DNA from: an uncultured Clostridia bacterium
GTDB lineage: Bacteria; Bacillota; Clostridia; Christensenellales; UBA1750
DNA length: 64,000 nucleotides
Assembly (NCBI GenBank): GCA_947625765.1
Contig: CANQPP010000007.1
Span: 1 to 64,000 of the forward strand
Direction: 5' to 3'
The notes beneath the pieces were generated by a model, which was not told the DNA's origin, did not search any database, and saw only the letters and a list, made by a program, of their open reading frames with translations. A program made the position numbers and the translations under genes. Every line of letters starts with the position of its first letter. The first letter of the stretch is position 1. Positions 36,475 through 45,741 of this stretch are shown here, piece after piece.

Positions 36475-38016
36475 CTAAAACTTCTGGTACATAAAGTCCT
36501 GCTCGCTATAGGTCCCATACATACCAATGGTAAAGACAAGTATCGCGAACATCAGGATGACGACCCACTGAAACACAAGATTCTGCTCGGACAGCCATTT
36601 CCGCACGTTTTTTCCCTTTTCCTGCAGATAGGAGACGGCCGCCAACAGGAACAGGCCAAACAGCATTGCAATAAGCTGCTGAAAATCGAGTCCCAGTTTC
36701 AAAATGGAACCATCCAGCAAGATCCCTGGGTTCCAATGAAAACCAGCCCTGATCGTTCTTAAAGTGGTCATGAACCCGCCTAGCCGGAAAAACATGTTGC
36801 CGATGGTGACCAGAACAAAAACGCGCAAGGATTGGAACAACCGCCAGCTGAAGCATTTGGTGTTGATGTGCAGGCGCGCGATGATCTTCTTGGAAAGCGG
36901 TTCAAATATTTGGGATAGTGCGATCAGTGTCCAGAACCAAAGCCCCATGCCAATGATGAATTTCCATCCTCCGCCGTGCCAGAGGCCCATAAAGAGCCAA
37001 ACGCACAGCATCCCCAGAATGCTCGGTATCTGCTTTGCCGCCCTTTTTCCCCAGTGCGCCTTGATCCACTTCGTCATGCCTTTCCAGACTCTGGAACGCA
37101 GAACGGGATAGAGGATATAGTCCCGCATCCAGCTGCCGAGCGTAATGTGCCAGCGCTGCCAAAATTCCTGTACGGAACGGGAGAAGAAGGGCGTGCGGAA
37201 GTTTTCAGGCAGCGTTACGCCATAGCACTCGGAAGCGCCCAGCACGATGTCCATACAGCCGGAAAAGTCTGTGTAGAGCTGGAACATGAAGAGCGCGGCC
37301 GCCAGCCAGATATAGAAGCCGTTGTACGTAGCAGTGTCTGCGTAGATGGTGTCCACGATCACGCCCAGCCGCGCAGAGATGACCAGCTTTTTGAACACAC
37401 CCCATAGGAGCCTCTGCAGGCCAAAGGTCACGTTTTCGTAATCGAAAGCGCAGCCTTCATACAGTGCTCGTACCCCCCCCCGATTCAAATTATACCGTGT
37501 GATCGGTCCGGAGGTCAGCTGCGGGTAATAGCCCGCAAAAAGCGCAGTTTTGAGGATGCTGGGCTGGGGCTCTGCGATGCCCCAATAGGTGTCGAGTAAA
37601 TAACCCATGACGGAGAACGTATAGAAGCTGATGCCCAGCGGCGCTGCCAGCTGCGGCACGGGAAGCTGCAAAGAAATATGCACCAGGGAAAACACCCGGT
37701 TGGCATTGTTGATAAGGAATCCGCTGTATTTGAGCACAACGAGCATCCCGGCATTGACCGCGATCCCAATGGCCAGCGCCAGCTTTGCTATTTTTCCCTG
37801 TTCTTTTGCCTTGGCCCGCCCGATCCACTTCGCACATAGGGTCGTTACAATTATGCTGGCCAACAAATAAACGATCGTGTAGGGCGTGGAGGATAACATA
37901 AAGAAGAGGATGCTGAAAACCAGCAACGCTATCCAGCGAAACTTTTTGGGAAGGATATAATATACCACAAGCGATACGGCGAAAAAGAAAAAGAATTGAA
38001 ATGAGGTCAGGGACAC
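36475..38016 (-). CDS. MBOAT family O-acyltransferase 2, with G9 tract in frame (phase ON)
   Basis: Close paralogue of 33479-35014; SGPITRYNLNRGGVRALYEG at the tract; WHITLGSWMRDYILYPVL; LFMGLWHGGGWKFI. Confidence 0.92.
   Translation of the reverse strand: MSLTSFQFFFFFAVSLVVYYILPKKFRWIALLVFSILFFMLSSTPYTIVYLLASIIVTTLCAKWIGRAKAKEQGKIAKLALAIGIAVNAGMLVVLKYSGFLINNANRVFSLVHISLQLPVPQLAAPLGISFYTFSVMGYLLDTYWGIAEPQPSILKTALFAGYYPQLTSGPITRYNLNRGGVRALYEGCAFDYENVTFGLQRLLWGVFKKLVISARLGVIVDTIYADTATYNGFYIWLAAALFMFQLYTDFSGCMDIVLGASECYGVTLPENFRTPFFSRSVQEFWQRWHITLGSWMRDYILYPVLRSRVWKGMTKWIKAHWGKRAAKQIPSILGMLCVWLFMGLWHGGGWKFIIGMGLWFWTLIALSQIFEPLSKKIIARLHINTKCFSWRLFQSLRVFVLVTIGNMFFRLGGFMTTLRTIRAGFHWNPGILLDGSILKLGLDFQQLIAMLFGLFLLAAVSYLQEKGKNVRKWLSEQNLVFQWVVILMFAILVFTIGMYGTYSEQDFMYQKF
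37473..37481 (-). repeat. Poly-G9 homopolymer tract (C9 on + strand)
   Basis: CGTAC-C(n)-GATTC; frame check confirms 9 nt. Confidence 0.9.
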
Positions 38017-38040
38017 AGGTTTAAAATCCCCTTTCGGTCA

Positions 38041-38769
38041 TCAGATCAAGCTGCCCCCGGAAACGAGGAAGTTCTGCCCGGTGACAAAGCCGCTTTCTCC
38101 AAGAAGCAGGTATTCGAGCAGCGGCACGACGTCGTTCACCGACGCGTTGCGGCCGAGCGGGTTCTCCGCGGCGTTTTTCTCCACCATGAGATGCGAAAGG
38201 GAGCCAACGAACTTCGTTTCCATCATGCTGGGCGATACGGCGTTGATCTGGATATTCTTAGGCGCATACTCTACCGCCAGCCCACGCAGGCAGCCGAGAA
38301 GCGCATATTTGGCGGCAAGGTAATCGTTCATAAACGAGGGCGGCGTACCCACCGTCGCGGACGACAGGACCGCCGCGACGCGCCCCTCCCGCCGTTTGGC
38401 CATCTTCGGCAGAAACGTCTGCAGGACGACCACGAAGGAGCGGAGCTGCGTTTGCAGCATCTGTTCATAATTCTCCCAGGATAGGGAAGAAAAGCGCACG
38501 GTCCTCAGCCTTGCAGACGGGCAGTGAAGGATGTGGGTCACCGGCCGGTCGGCCGCCTCGACATCGTGCACGAAACGCTGCGTGCTCTCCATATCCGTAA
38601 AGTCCGCTGAGAAAAGCCGAAGGTTGGGAATATCCTGCTGCAGTTGCTCGAGCTCCTCTTTGGAACTGTGGTAGTGTGCAAATACCGTATCAAATTGGTT
38701 CGCCATTCGCTTGATCGCGGCGATCCCAACGGCGGACGAGCCTCCCAACACCAACAGATCACGTTCCAT
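38041..38769 (-). CDS. SDR family oxidoreductase
   Basis: LVLGGSSAVGIAAIKRM, AVLSSATVG..NDYLAAKYALLGCLRGLAVEYAPKNIQINAVSPS, GQNFLVSGGSLI. Confidence 0.88.
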   Translation of the reverse strand: MERDLLVLGGSSAVGIAAIKRMANQFDTVFAHYHSSKEELEQLQQDIPNLRLFSADFTDMESTQRFVHDVEAADRPVTHILHCPSARLRTVRFSSLSWENYEQMLQTQLRSFVVVLQTFLPKMAKRREGRVAAVLSSATVGTPPSFMNDYLAAKYALLGCLRGLAVEYAPKNIQINAVSPSMMETKFVGSLSHLMVEKNAAENPLGRNASVNDVVPLLEYLLLGESGFVTGQNFLVSGGSLI

Positions 38770-39184
38770 CGTCTCTCACCCCCGCTACGATGCTGCCACG
38801 CGAGACCAGGGTCCCTTCCTGGTTCGTTATCCGCGTCTTGATCCGAACGAATTTCTTTTCTGTGTCGACCTTTTCGACCTTGCCATAGACCCGCAGCGTA
38901 TCGCCTACGAACACGGGCGAGGCGAACAGGGAATCCACCTCGTACAGCAGGCAGCGTTCGCCCGGAAGGTAGACGCCTGCCAGCGTCGAATAAAACGAAG
39001 CCGTCAGCATCCCATAGACCACCCGGGAAGGGTACCCGAAGGACCGGGCATAGTTTTCATCATTGTGCAGGGGATTTACGTCTCCGCTGATCTCAAGAAA
39101 CTTCCGCAGCATTTCTTCCGTCACCTTTGTGGAAAAGCACGCATCCATCCCCACCTGCATCTCCTCGATCCTGTAGCTGTTCAT
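38759..39184 (-). CDS. MaoC-like dehydratase/hydratase
   Basis: VTEEMLRKFLEISGDVNPLHNDENYARSFGYPSRVVYGMLTASFYSTL. Confidence 0.88.
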   Translation of the reverse strand: MNSYRIEEMQVGMDACFSTKVTEEMLRKFLEISGDVNPLHNDENYARSFGYPSRVVYGMLTASFYSTLAGVYLPGERCLLYEVDSLFASPVFVGDTLRVYGKVEKVDTEKKFVRIKTRITNQEGTLVSRGSIVAGVRDDGT

Positions 39185-39581
39185 AGGTCAACAGCTCCAC
39201 AAGGCCGATCTGTGCGGAATACAGGAATAGGACCGTACCCCCCCCCCCGCCTAAAATCGCGGGTGCGGGCGTCGGTTCGTCGATCTTCAGAAATCCGATA
39301 TCTTCCAGCATCTTTGCGTCTCTTTCCATGTCGACCGTCTCATAGCAGATATGGTACGGCGCGTTCTTGTATGTACGGATGAGGTTCGCCACGACGGATT
39401 TCTCCGACTTCGGACTGACGAGCTCTACGGTGTAGCCGTCCTTTTCCCAGAACGAGATGTCCACGTCCCGAATCGGGTCGTAGAGGACCGCTTGTTTTTC
39501 CGTGTACCCAAGCGAGGAGAAGACCTTTTCGGCCTTCTCCGATCGCTTTACCAGGTATCCGATGTGATGGACCTTCATCAT
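39093..39581 (-). CDS. VOC family (glyoxalase/methylmalonyl-CoA epimerase-like) protein with G11 tract in frame (phase ON)
   Basis: MKVHHIGYLVKRSEKAEKVFSSLGY..PYHICYETVDMERDAKML..APAILGGGGGTVLFLYSAQIGLVELL. Confidence 0.82.
   Translation of the reverse strand: MMKVHHIGYLVKRSEKAEKVFSSLGYTEKQAVLYDPIRDVDISFWEKDGYTVELVSPKSEKSVVANLIRTYKNAPYHICYETVDMERDAKMLEDIGFLKIDEPTPAPAILGGGGGTVLFLYSAQIGLVELLTYEQLQDRGDAGGDGCVLFHKGDGRNAAEVS
39238..39248 (-). repeat. Poly-G11 homopolymer tract (C11 on + strand)
   Basis: CGTAC-C(n)-GCCTA; frame check confirms 11 nt. Confidence 0.9.
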
Positions 39582-39820
39582 GCCAAGGTTTCCTGGATGA
39601 GGTCGACCATGGCACCCACGTCCTTGAGGCCCTGCACGGCCTTCATGTCGAACTTGATCCCGAAGTCGTCCTCGACCGCAGAAAGCAGCATGATGTGGGA
39701 AAGGGAGTCCCAGTCCTCGATGTCGGCGGCGGTGGTGGTCTCGGTCAGCTCGATGCTCTCATCGTCGAACACGTCGCGGAAGACCTCGGTCAGCTTTGCA
39801 AAAATTTCGGTTCTGTTCAT
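39578..39820 (-). CDS. Acyl carrier protein
   Basis: 80 aa; DIEDWDSLSHIMLLSAVEDDFGIKF phosphopantetheine site. Confidence 0.93.
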   Translation of the reverse strand: MNRTEIFAKLTEVFRDVFDDESIELTETTTAADIEDWDSLSHIMLLSAVEDDFGIKFDMKAVQGLKDVGAMVDLIQETLA

Positions 39821-39838
39821 GGTTGTTACTCCTTTATG

Positions 39839-41620
39839 TTAGTTTTGGATTTGAATGACATGCTGTTTCTTTTCGTATCCGTTCGTGAGATCCAGCTCCC
39901 AGCGGGTATTGCCCTGTTCGTCCTCATCCACCTTCGTAAAGCCCTGCAGAGCGTAAAACTCCTTGACCATCGCGTTCTTCGCGGTGGGGTAGTAGTGCCC
40001 GATGAGTTTCTTGAGGCCGCGCTTTTGGGCTTCCGCCGCCAGCTCGTCCATCATGGCGAACTCCATGTCGCGCTTTAAGACCCGGCAGCTCATCAGCCAC
40101 AGGATGATGTCCAGTGCATCCTCCTTTTCTTCGGCGATCACCACAGACACCACGCCGTTGTCGCCGAAGCAGTCCTCCAGCTTCCCGTACAGCGTCACCG
40201 TCTTGGGGTCGGCTGCCGCCGCCTCGATCTCCTCCTGCGTGTAGCGCTTGGTGGTGAGATTGAACTGGTTTGACTTGTTGGTGAGTTGGGCGATGCGGGA
40301 CATGTAGAGGCTCTCGAAGGACTTGATGGTGGCAGTCATCTTGAGGGACAGGAGGTAGTCCTCGTAGTTTGCGAAGCTGGCCTGCATCTCCGCGCGCTTC
40401 ACGTTCTCCTTGTACATCTCGTTGCGCTTGAGGTCGTCCTTCGAGAGGTTCGTCGCCTCGAAGAACCCGCTGCGGTCGATGACGTCGATATAATGCTCCA
40501 CCTTCCCGATCTCCGGCGCCGGCACGCCCGGCACCTGCTGCCGGATGATCGCCCGCTCCGCTGGATTGTCGTCCACGAACACGAAGCTCTCCGGGAGAAG
40601 CGTCAGCTCCTGAGCCATCTGCGTGAGATTGAGGCTTTTCGGCTCCCAGTTGGCCTTGATGGAGATAAACTCTTCAGGCGGCAGGACGCTGTCCGGGTGG
40701 TTCAGCCCGGCGAGGGCATTCTCCCGCTCGTTCTTCGAGACGACATTCAGCAAGACGCCCAGCTTCTTGTGTGCCTTGAGGTACTGCTGGAACTCGGAAT
40801 AGACCTGCCCCATGCTGGTCTCCGGCCCGATGGCGAGGTTCTCCACGCCGTCGTCTCCGACGATGCCGCCCCAGAGTGTGTTGTCTAAGTCGAGCGCGAA
40901 GGCCTTCTTGTTCTTGCCGAACAGGGATTTGATGATGTTGCTCACGCTGAACGCCAGCCGCGGGATGGCGTCCATGCAGCAGCAGTATTTGTACATGTGC
41001 CAGTAGAACGGATCCGACCACTTTTCGAGGCCGTAGTCCGCCGCGAGGTAGTTGATGTCGTTGATGAAGAAGCCCTCGTGGGTCTGGGCGTACCCGTAGA
41101 ACTCCATGTTCAGCCGGGTGATGAAGTTCACGCGGCCGTGGATGTTCGAGGCGTCCTGATTCCCGAGCAGACGGTAGAACGGATACTCGAAGTTGTTCTG
41201 GATGATGGGGCAGTGGTATGTCTCGCGGAGCTTGTCCCACATGGAGATGAAGTGGGCCATGGTCTGGGCGAGCATGGCGTCGATCTCCTCCGGGGTGTTG
41301 TCCACTTCGGGATATGTATTGATGTTTCGGTTTGAGGTGTGGATGAAGATGACGTCGGGCTTGAGCGCCACGAGTTCGGGGTTGTCGAACATCGCGTCCT
41401 GCCAGTACTGGGCGTATTCCGATTCAAAGAACACCGGCTTGATGCCCTGATCCAACAGGAACAGCTCAAGCATGTCCTTGATGTCATGCGTCGTGGATCC
41501 GCCGAGGATGGCGACGCGCTTTTCCATGAGGTTCGGCGAAGCCAAAAGCTCGCGCTTCAGCGACTTGCGCTTGCGAAGGATGAGCTGGTTGTCAAAGGGG
41601 TATTGTAATGTGGGGTGCAT
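39839..41620 (-). CDS. FkbH-like HAD-IIIC family protein
   Basis: KAFALDLDNTLWGGIVGDDG, FVFVDDNPAERAIIRQQVPGV, TNKSNQFNLTTKRYTQEEI, C-terminal GNAT-like region. Confidence 0.92.
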   Translation of the reverse strand: MHPTLQYPFDNQLILRKRKSLKRELLASPNLMEKRVAILGGSTTHDIKDMLELFLLDQGIKPVFFESEYAQYWQDAMFDNPELVALKPDVIFIHTSNRNINTYPEVDNTPEEIDAMLAQTMAHFISMWDKLRETYHCPIIQNNFEYPFYRLLGNQDASNIHGRVNFITRLNMEFYGYAQTHEGFFINDINYLAADYGLEKWSDPFYWHMYKYCCCMDAIPRLAFSVSNIIKSLFGKNKKAFALDLDNTLWGGIVGDDGVENLAIGPETSMGQVYSEFQQYLKAHKKLGVLLNVVSKNERENALAGLNHPDSVLPPEEFISIKANWEPKSLNLTQMAQELTLLPESFVFVDDNPAERAIIRQQVPGVPAPEIGKVEHYIDVIDRSGFFEATNLSKDDLKRNEMYKENVKRAEMQASFANYEDYLLSLKMTATIKSFESLYMSRIAQLTNKSNQFNLTTKRYTQEEIEAAAADPKTVTLYGKLEDCFGDNGVVSVVIAEEKEDALDIILWLMSCRVLKRDMEFAMMDELAAEAQKRGLKKLIGHYYPTAKNAMVKEFYALQGFTKVDEDEQGNTRWELDLTNGYEKKQHVIQIQN

Positions 41621-41823
41621 AGTTATATCATCTCCCTGCCATATGGAAATAGTTTTTGTTCTATTACCGCCTAATGTATCCTCTTATTTCATTATCGTGG
41701 CTCAGCGCACTTAGTTGTTATCATTATTCTATAGCTACTCGTGGGTATTGTCTTCCATTTTAGGTTCTTAATGCTCTGCTTCTTTTTGGAACAAATAGGT
41801 TTGTCCAAAGTTTCTTCTCCACA

Positions 41824-42246
41824 TCACATCCGTTCTGTCAGCACTTTCATAACCATGAAATTTGCCGCCATTGTGATCGGAGTGATGATAACCTTTGCAA
41901 TGATCTTTGAACAGCTGACGAGGAATGGGATCTCTGCAAATGTTTGCGTGATCTTTCCGGCCAACAACTGACCGATGGAGGATACGATCAGCAATAGGAT
42001 GAATTGGTAGGCAATATAGATCACATATTTCACCGGGACTGGAATCTTTGTTTTCGTTCTCCGAAAGATCTTCGACGTAGACACGAAAAATATCAATGTC
42101 ACAGCCGGTATGGCGCTAAGACAATTTGAATAGAACACATCCCAATGAAAAAGGGACGTGAACAGTAAATAAAGAGAAAAGTCAATCAGCCAGCCCACGC
42201 CCGAAATCCCAACGAATCGGAGAAGCTGCAGCAGCAATTTCTTCAC
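41824..42246 (-). CDS. GtrA family membrane protein
   Basis: LLRFVGISGVGWLIDFSLYLLFTS, four predicted TM helices, 140 aa. Confidence 0.78.
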   Translation of the reverse strand: MKKLLLQLLRFVGISGVGWLIDFSLYLLFTSLFHWDVFYSNCLSAIPAVTLIFFVSTSKIFRRTKTKIPVPVKYVIYIAYQFILLLIVSSIGQLLAGKITQTFAEIPFLVSCSKIIAKVIITPITMAANFMVMKVLTERM

Positions 42247-42270
42247 GGAAATTTCCTCGTTTTCTAGTGT

Positions 42271-43014
42271 TTACTCAGGGGTATATTCCTCTAGGAAAGC
42301 GTTTAGTTCTTCTGGCGTGCCCAATACATGGATCTTATCCTTTTCAACCAAAGAGATATAGACATCCATGCCTTTTTCTATCATGTAGTTATAAAGAGGA
42401 GCGACGTATTTTTCGCCTTTTTCTAAGTTTTCTTGGCTTTTGTAATAATCATTGTAAAGCGATTCATACAACCTGCATGAGGAAAAATAATACGCACCCA
42501 ACGTGCAGTTATCCGAGATACGTATCTTTTCTCTCACTTCTACAGCCTTTCCATCCTTGTTCAAGCGAACAAAGCTCCAATGGTCGCCTTCTCCATAAAA
42601 GCAAGGGATAAAGCCATCGCCGTGCACGTCTTCAATCTTCAGTCCAGCATCTACAAACGTATCGATATTATAAATAAGAAGCTCATGCCCTGGATCCCAT
42701 TCTTTTTTCGCCAACATCGCAGTCGTCGCCTGCCCGTCCGTCAACTCGTCCAATTCGATCAAACGGACATTGGTGATCCCCAGCGCATCGCAGGTTTCAC
42801 GGATAAAAGTTTCTGCATGATCTTCTCTGCGCACAAGAAAGATATGCCGATCTGCTGCGCTCCGATATCCCTCCAAGCTTTTCAGAGACCACTCAAACAG
42901 AGTCCTCCCATGAGCCTCGATCATATATTTGGGAACCGTATATCCCGCCTTCCGAAACCGGTTGCCTAAACCTGCCATCGTTATCACAATATCCATTTTC
43001 CTTGTCATTATCAT
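42271..43014 (-). CDS. Sugar/small-molecule nucleotidyltransferase
   Basis: DIVITMAGLGNRFRKAGYTVPKYMIEAHGRTLFEWSLKSL; IYNIDTFVD. Confidence 0.82.
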   Translation of the reverse strand: MIMTRKMDIVITMAGLGNRFRKAGYTVPKYMIEAHGRTLFEWSLKSLEGYRSAADRHIFLVRREDHAETFIRETCDALGITNVRLIELDELTDGQATTAMLAKKEWDPGHELLIYNIDTFVDAGLKIEDVHGDGFIPCFYGEGDHWSFVRLNKDGKAVEVREKIRISDNCTLGAYYFSSCRLYESLYNDYYKSQENLEKGEKYVAPLYNYMIEKGMDVYISLVEKDKIHVLGTPEELNAFLEEYTPE

Positions 43015-43409
43015 TCTCCTTCTGGGCGTGATCTCTCGCAGATCATTTTAAGCTCATCCGGCGTATACTGTAAAAACTCATCCGGCCGCACAGTACGGTC
43101 ATCAACATAGAACCCTTCATGGCCCGGCCAGGGCTTCCCATAAATGATCTCATCATAGGGAATCTCCCATTTTTCCAACCATTTCAGAAGGATCTTTGCT
43201 GTATTCGCATTGATCAATCCGATATTGCCCTGATAGCTGTTCATATTTCTTGAAGTAAATAGAACGATTTTAGCGCCGTTTTTGCTGTAATATCGGATCT
43301 TTTCTACCATGGAGGGATATGGGACCAAATCTTCATACCGTTCTTCACGTTTTTTGATGGGACAAAGCGTACCGTCAATATCAAAAATGAAAGTCATGTT
43401 TTCATACAT
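43011..43409 (-). CDS. HAD-family phosphatase (capsule type)
   Basis: MTFIFDIDGTLCPIKKREERYEDLVPYPSMVEKIRYYSKNGAKIVLFTSRNM; GFYVDDRTVRP. Confidence 0.83.
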   Translation of the reverse strand: MYENMTFIFDIDGTLCPIKKREERYEDLVPYPSMVEKIRYYSKNGAKIVLFTSRNMNSYQGNIGLINANTAKILLKWLEKWEIPYDEIIYGKPWPGHEGFYVDDRTVRPDEFLQYTPDELKMICERSRPEGE

Positions 43410-44872
43410 TGTTCAATGTCCTCCATGATCTGAATCGCATTCAAAATAAAACCGAATACCTTCTGCGGGCGATCCATATGCAGTGGCAGCATAGAGAGAA
43501 ACAACGAGGCTTCATAGATACGAACTGCCAAGTAAGAAAAACCATTTTTCTCTACGTATTTCTTGAAGAGCTCCATATACTTCGTATTGTCAAAATCGAT
43601 CTCAAGACGGAAGATCAAGTCCGTGTCAAGCGTGATATGGTGTAGGTCGCTGTTGAAAAAATCGTACAAGCCACAGATGGAATGCGAGAGCTTTGCAATA
43701 TCATAGTATGGATCGGTCCAGAGTTCCTCTTCTTTTACTGCGCCTTTAGGATCTATTAAACGCAAAAGATTGGTGTCCTTGCTAAAGAGAATGTTGGAAA
43801 AGCATAAGTCTCCATGTCCGATCACGCTTTCAGGCGTTCCAATTCTGAGCTTTCCAGTCTTCTCAAATAAGGATTCATACCATTGGAATATCTCATCCAG
43901 TCCGCTTGAGAACCTTGTGCCAGTCGTTATATACTTATCCAAAACAGCGTATTGTTTATGCTTTTTTAGTTCTTCCAGTCTCTTTCTCACTTTCGTTAGG
44001 TATAAAGCTTCTGCCATCGTTTTTTGTTCTACGGCTGTTACTTCCTTGCGCTTTCTTGTATTGATAAACAAGAATAATTTTTCCAATATTTTGTCCATCT
44101 CATCCAAGCCGATCGCTCGGTGGACCCAACGGAGGGCAAGATCCGGCACATAATATCTCTCCATCCGATAGGATGCGCCATCCACTGATTTTTGAAAATC
44201 ATACGGCATGACAAACCACATCTTCATGTCGTCTGGCAAAAGGTGATAAAACTTGTATTCCGCAAAAATCTTATCGCTGTTTTGAGAGGACTTAACAACA
44301 GTCAGAGCGTCTCCACGCAGGACATTGAAAAAGCGTACATCAAATCCTCCGGAGATATATCGAAGGAACTTTTCATAATCTCCCAGGTAATAAAAAGCAT
44401 TGGCGTTGATCGAAAGAAAATCTTCTTCAGAGCTGCCTTTAACATACAACTCAGGATTTTGCAATGTGCTTTCATGCTTAGAGAGAAAGCGAATATACGC
44501 ATCTGCACTTCGCATTACCAGTGCAACCGGGATGCCATCAGCAAGAAGCACGTAGTTATCTTCCATATAAGCGATCTTACGCAGAAGAAGCTCCGCCTCT
44601 TTCTCGTCTTGAACAGCAAAGTTAGAAAAATAGTGAAGGATCGGGGTGTTGCCTTCCACTTTCCGTAATGTTTCAAGGAGCTGGTCCATTTGCCAGGAAT
44701 GATCGAAAGAAAAAACTTTTTCGATGCTGCCACAACCTAGAGCAAAAGACTGAAAGCGATTCTTTACGCTTTTTCTTTTTAGAATGACCTCTCCGAAGGA
44801 TCTTTCCCCGATGATATTTCGGATAAAAGCGTTTGGCTGAACATGATCGTCATAAACACAAAAGGCCTTCAT
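43394..44872 (-). CDS. Aminoglycoside phosphotransferase/choline-kinase-fold protein
   Basis: VIGHGDLCFSNILFSKDTNLLRLIDPKGAVKEEELWTDPYYDIAKLSHSI kinase motifs. Confidence 0.75.
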   Translation of the reverse strand: MKAFCVYDDHVQPNAFIRNIIGERSFGEVILKRKSVKNRFQSFALGCGSIEKVFSFDHSWQMDQLLETLRKVEGNTPILHYFSNFAVQDEKEAELLLRKIAYMEDNYVLLADGIPVALVMRSADAYIRFLSKHESTLQNPELYVKGSSEEDFLSINANAFYYLGDYEKFLRYISGGFDVRFFNVLRGDALTVVKSSQNSDKIFAEYKFYHLLPDDMKMWFVMPYDFQKSVDGASYRMERYYVPDLALRWVHRAIGLDEMDKILEKLFLFINTRKRKEVTAVEQKTMAEALYLTKVRKRLEELKKHKQYAVLDKYITTGTRFSSGLDEIFQWYESLFEKTGKLRIGTPESVIGHGDLCFSNILFSKDTNLLRLIDPKGAVKEEELWTDPYYDIAKLSHSICGLYDFFNSDLHHITLDTDLIFRLEIDFDNTKYMELFKKYVEKNGFSYLAVRIYEASLFLSMLPLHMDRPQKVFGFILNAIQIMEDIEQCMKT

Positions 44873-45741
44873 CGCCGCTCCTTCTTTCTATAAACCAATC
44901 TTATCGCAAACATGAGCACACCACTGACGGCCAGGAGTGCACTGTTGATGCCAATATACAATCTTCCAAAGTTCCCTACCTGACCTGACAAAATCGAGCT
45001 CATATACAGCAGAAAGCTGCCGGGCCCAAAATCAAGATTTAGACCCTTTGCCAAGCAAAACAACGCGCTATATTCTGAAACCCATGCGCAAGCAGAAAGG
45101 AAAAGGAGGAGGATCTCCCTGCCTCGAATAAGCTCCTTTAAGCTCATATACCCATCGTTGACTTTTTTTAGCAGTTCAAGCGCGATCAAACTCTTCTTTG
45201 TGTCTTCATTAGCGATCAAAAAGTGATTCAAATAGAGGTAGGAGGAGGGAAAGATGACATATAGCATTGTAATGAGAACCATCCCCGCCGCCAGCACCCA
45301 TACGATCGATGACGCATTTCCTCCACGGATCACGATACCGAGCAACAACACTACCAAGGGAACCGTATCAAAATAACGATCGATCAGTACAAGAAGGATG
45401 CCGACTTTGATCTGCCGCAGTTTTTCTCCATATACAAAAGCGCGGAACAGTTCTCCAGATTTGAATGGAAAGAGTACGCTGATCAGAGTGGTCCCTAGGT
45501 ACGTCTGTGTAAACTCCAGCAGTCCCATTCTCTTTTCTAATACAATGAAGTAAAAACGAGCTGCTTTTATCAGCAGAGTGCATACGATCAAAAGAAATGC
45601 TGGAGCCAAGAAAAAACTGAATTGGCCCGCTGTTCTCATCGCAGTGACTACGCCGAAGAGCGGGGATGCCAATATCGGGAGAGCACATAGGTATACTACT
45701 ACGCTTATGATTCTATATAGCTTCTTCATACTATTTCCCAT
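44869..45741 (-). CDS. Lysylphosphatidylglycerol synthase TM-domain-like membrane protein
   Basis: Multi-TM; LGTTLISVLFPFKSGELFRAFVYGEKLRQIKVGILLVLIDRYFDTVPL. Confidence 0.7.
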   Translation of the reverse strand: MGNSMKKLYRIISVVVYLCALPILASPLFGVVTAMRTAGQFSFFLAPAFLLIVCTLLIKAARFYFIVLEKRMGLLEFTQTYLGTTLISVLFPFKSGELFRAFVYGEKLRQIKVGILLVLIDRYFDTVPLVVLLLGIVIRGGNASSIVWVLAAGMVLITMLYVIFPSSYLYLNHFLIANEDTKKSLIALELLKKVNDGYMSLKELIRGREILLLFLSACAWVSEYSALFCLAKGLNLDFGPGSFLLYMSSILSGQVGNFGRLYIGINSALLAVSGVLMFAIRLVYRKKERR

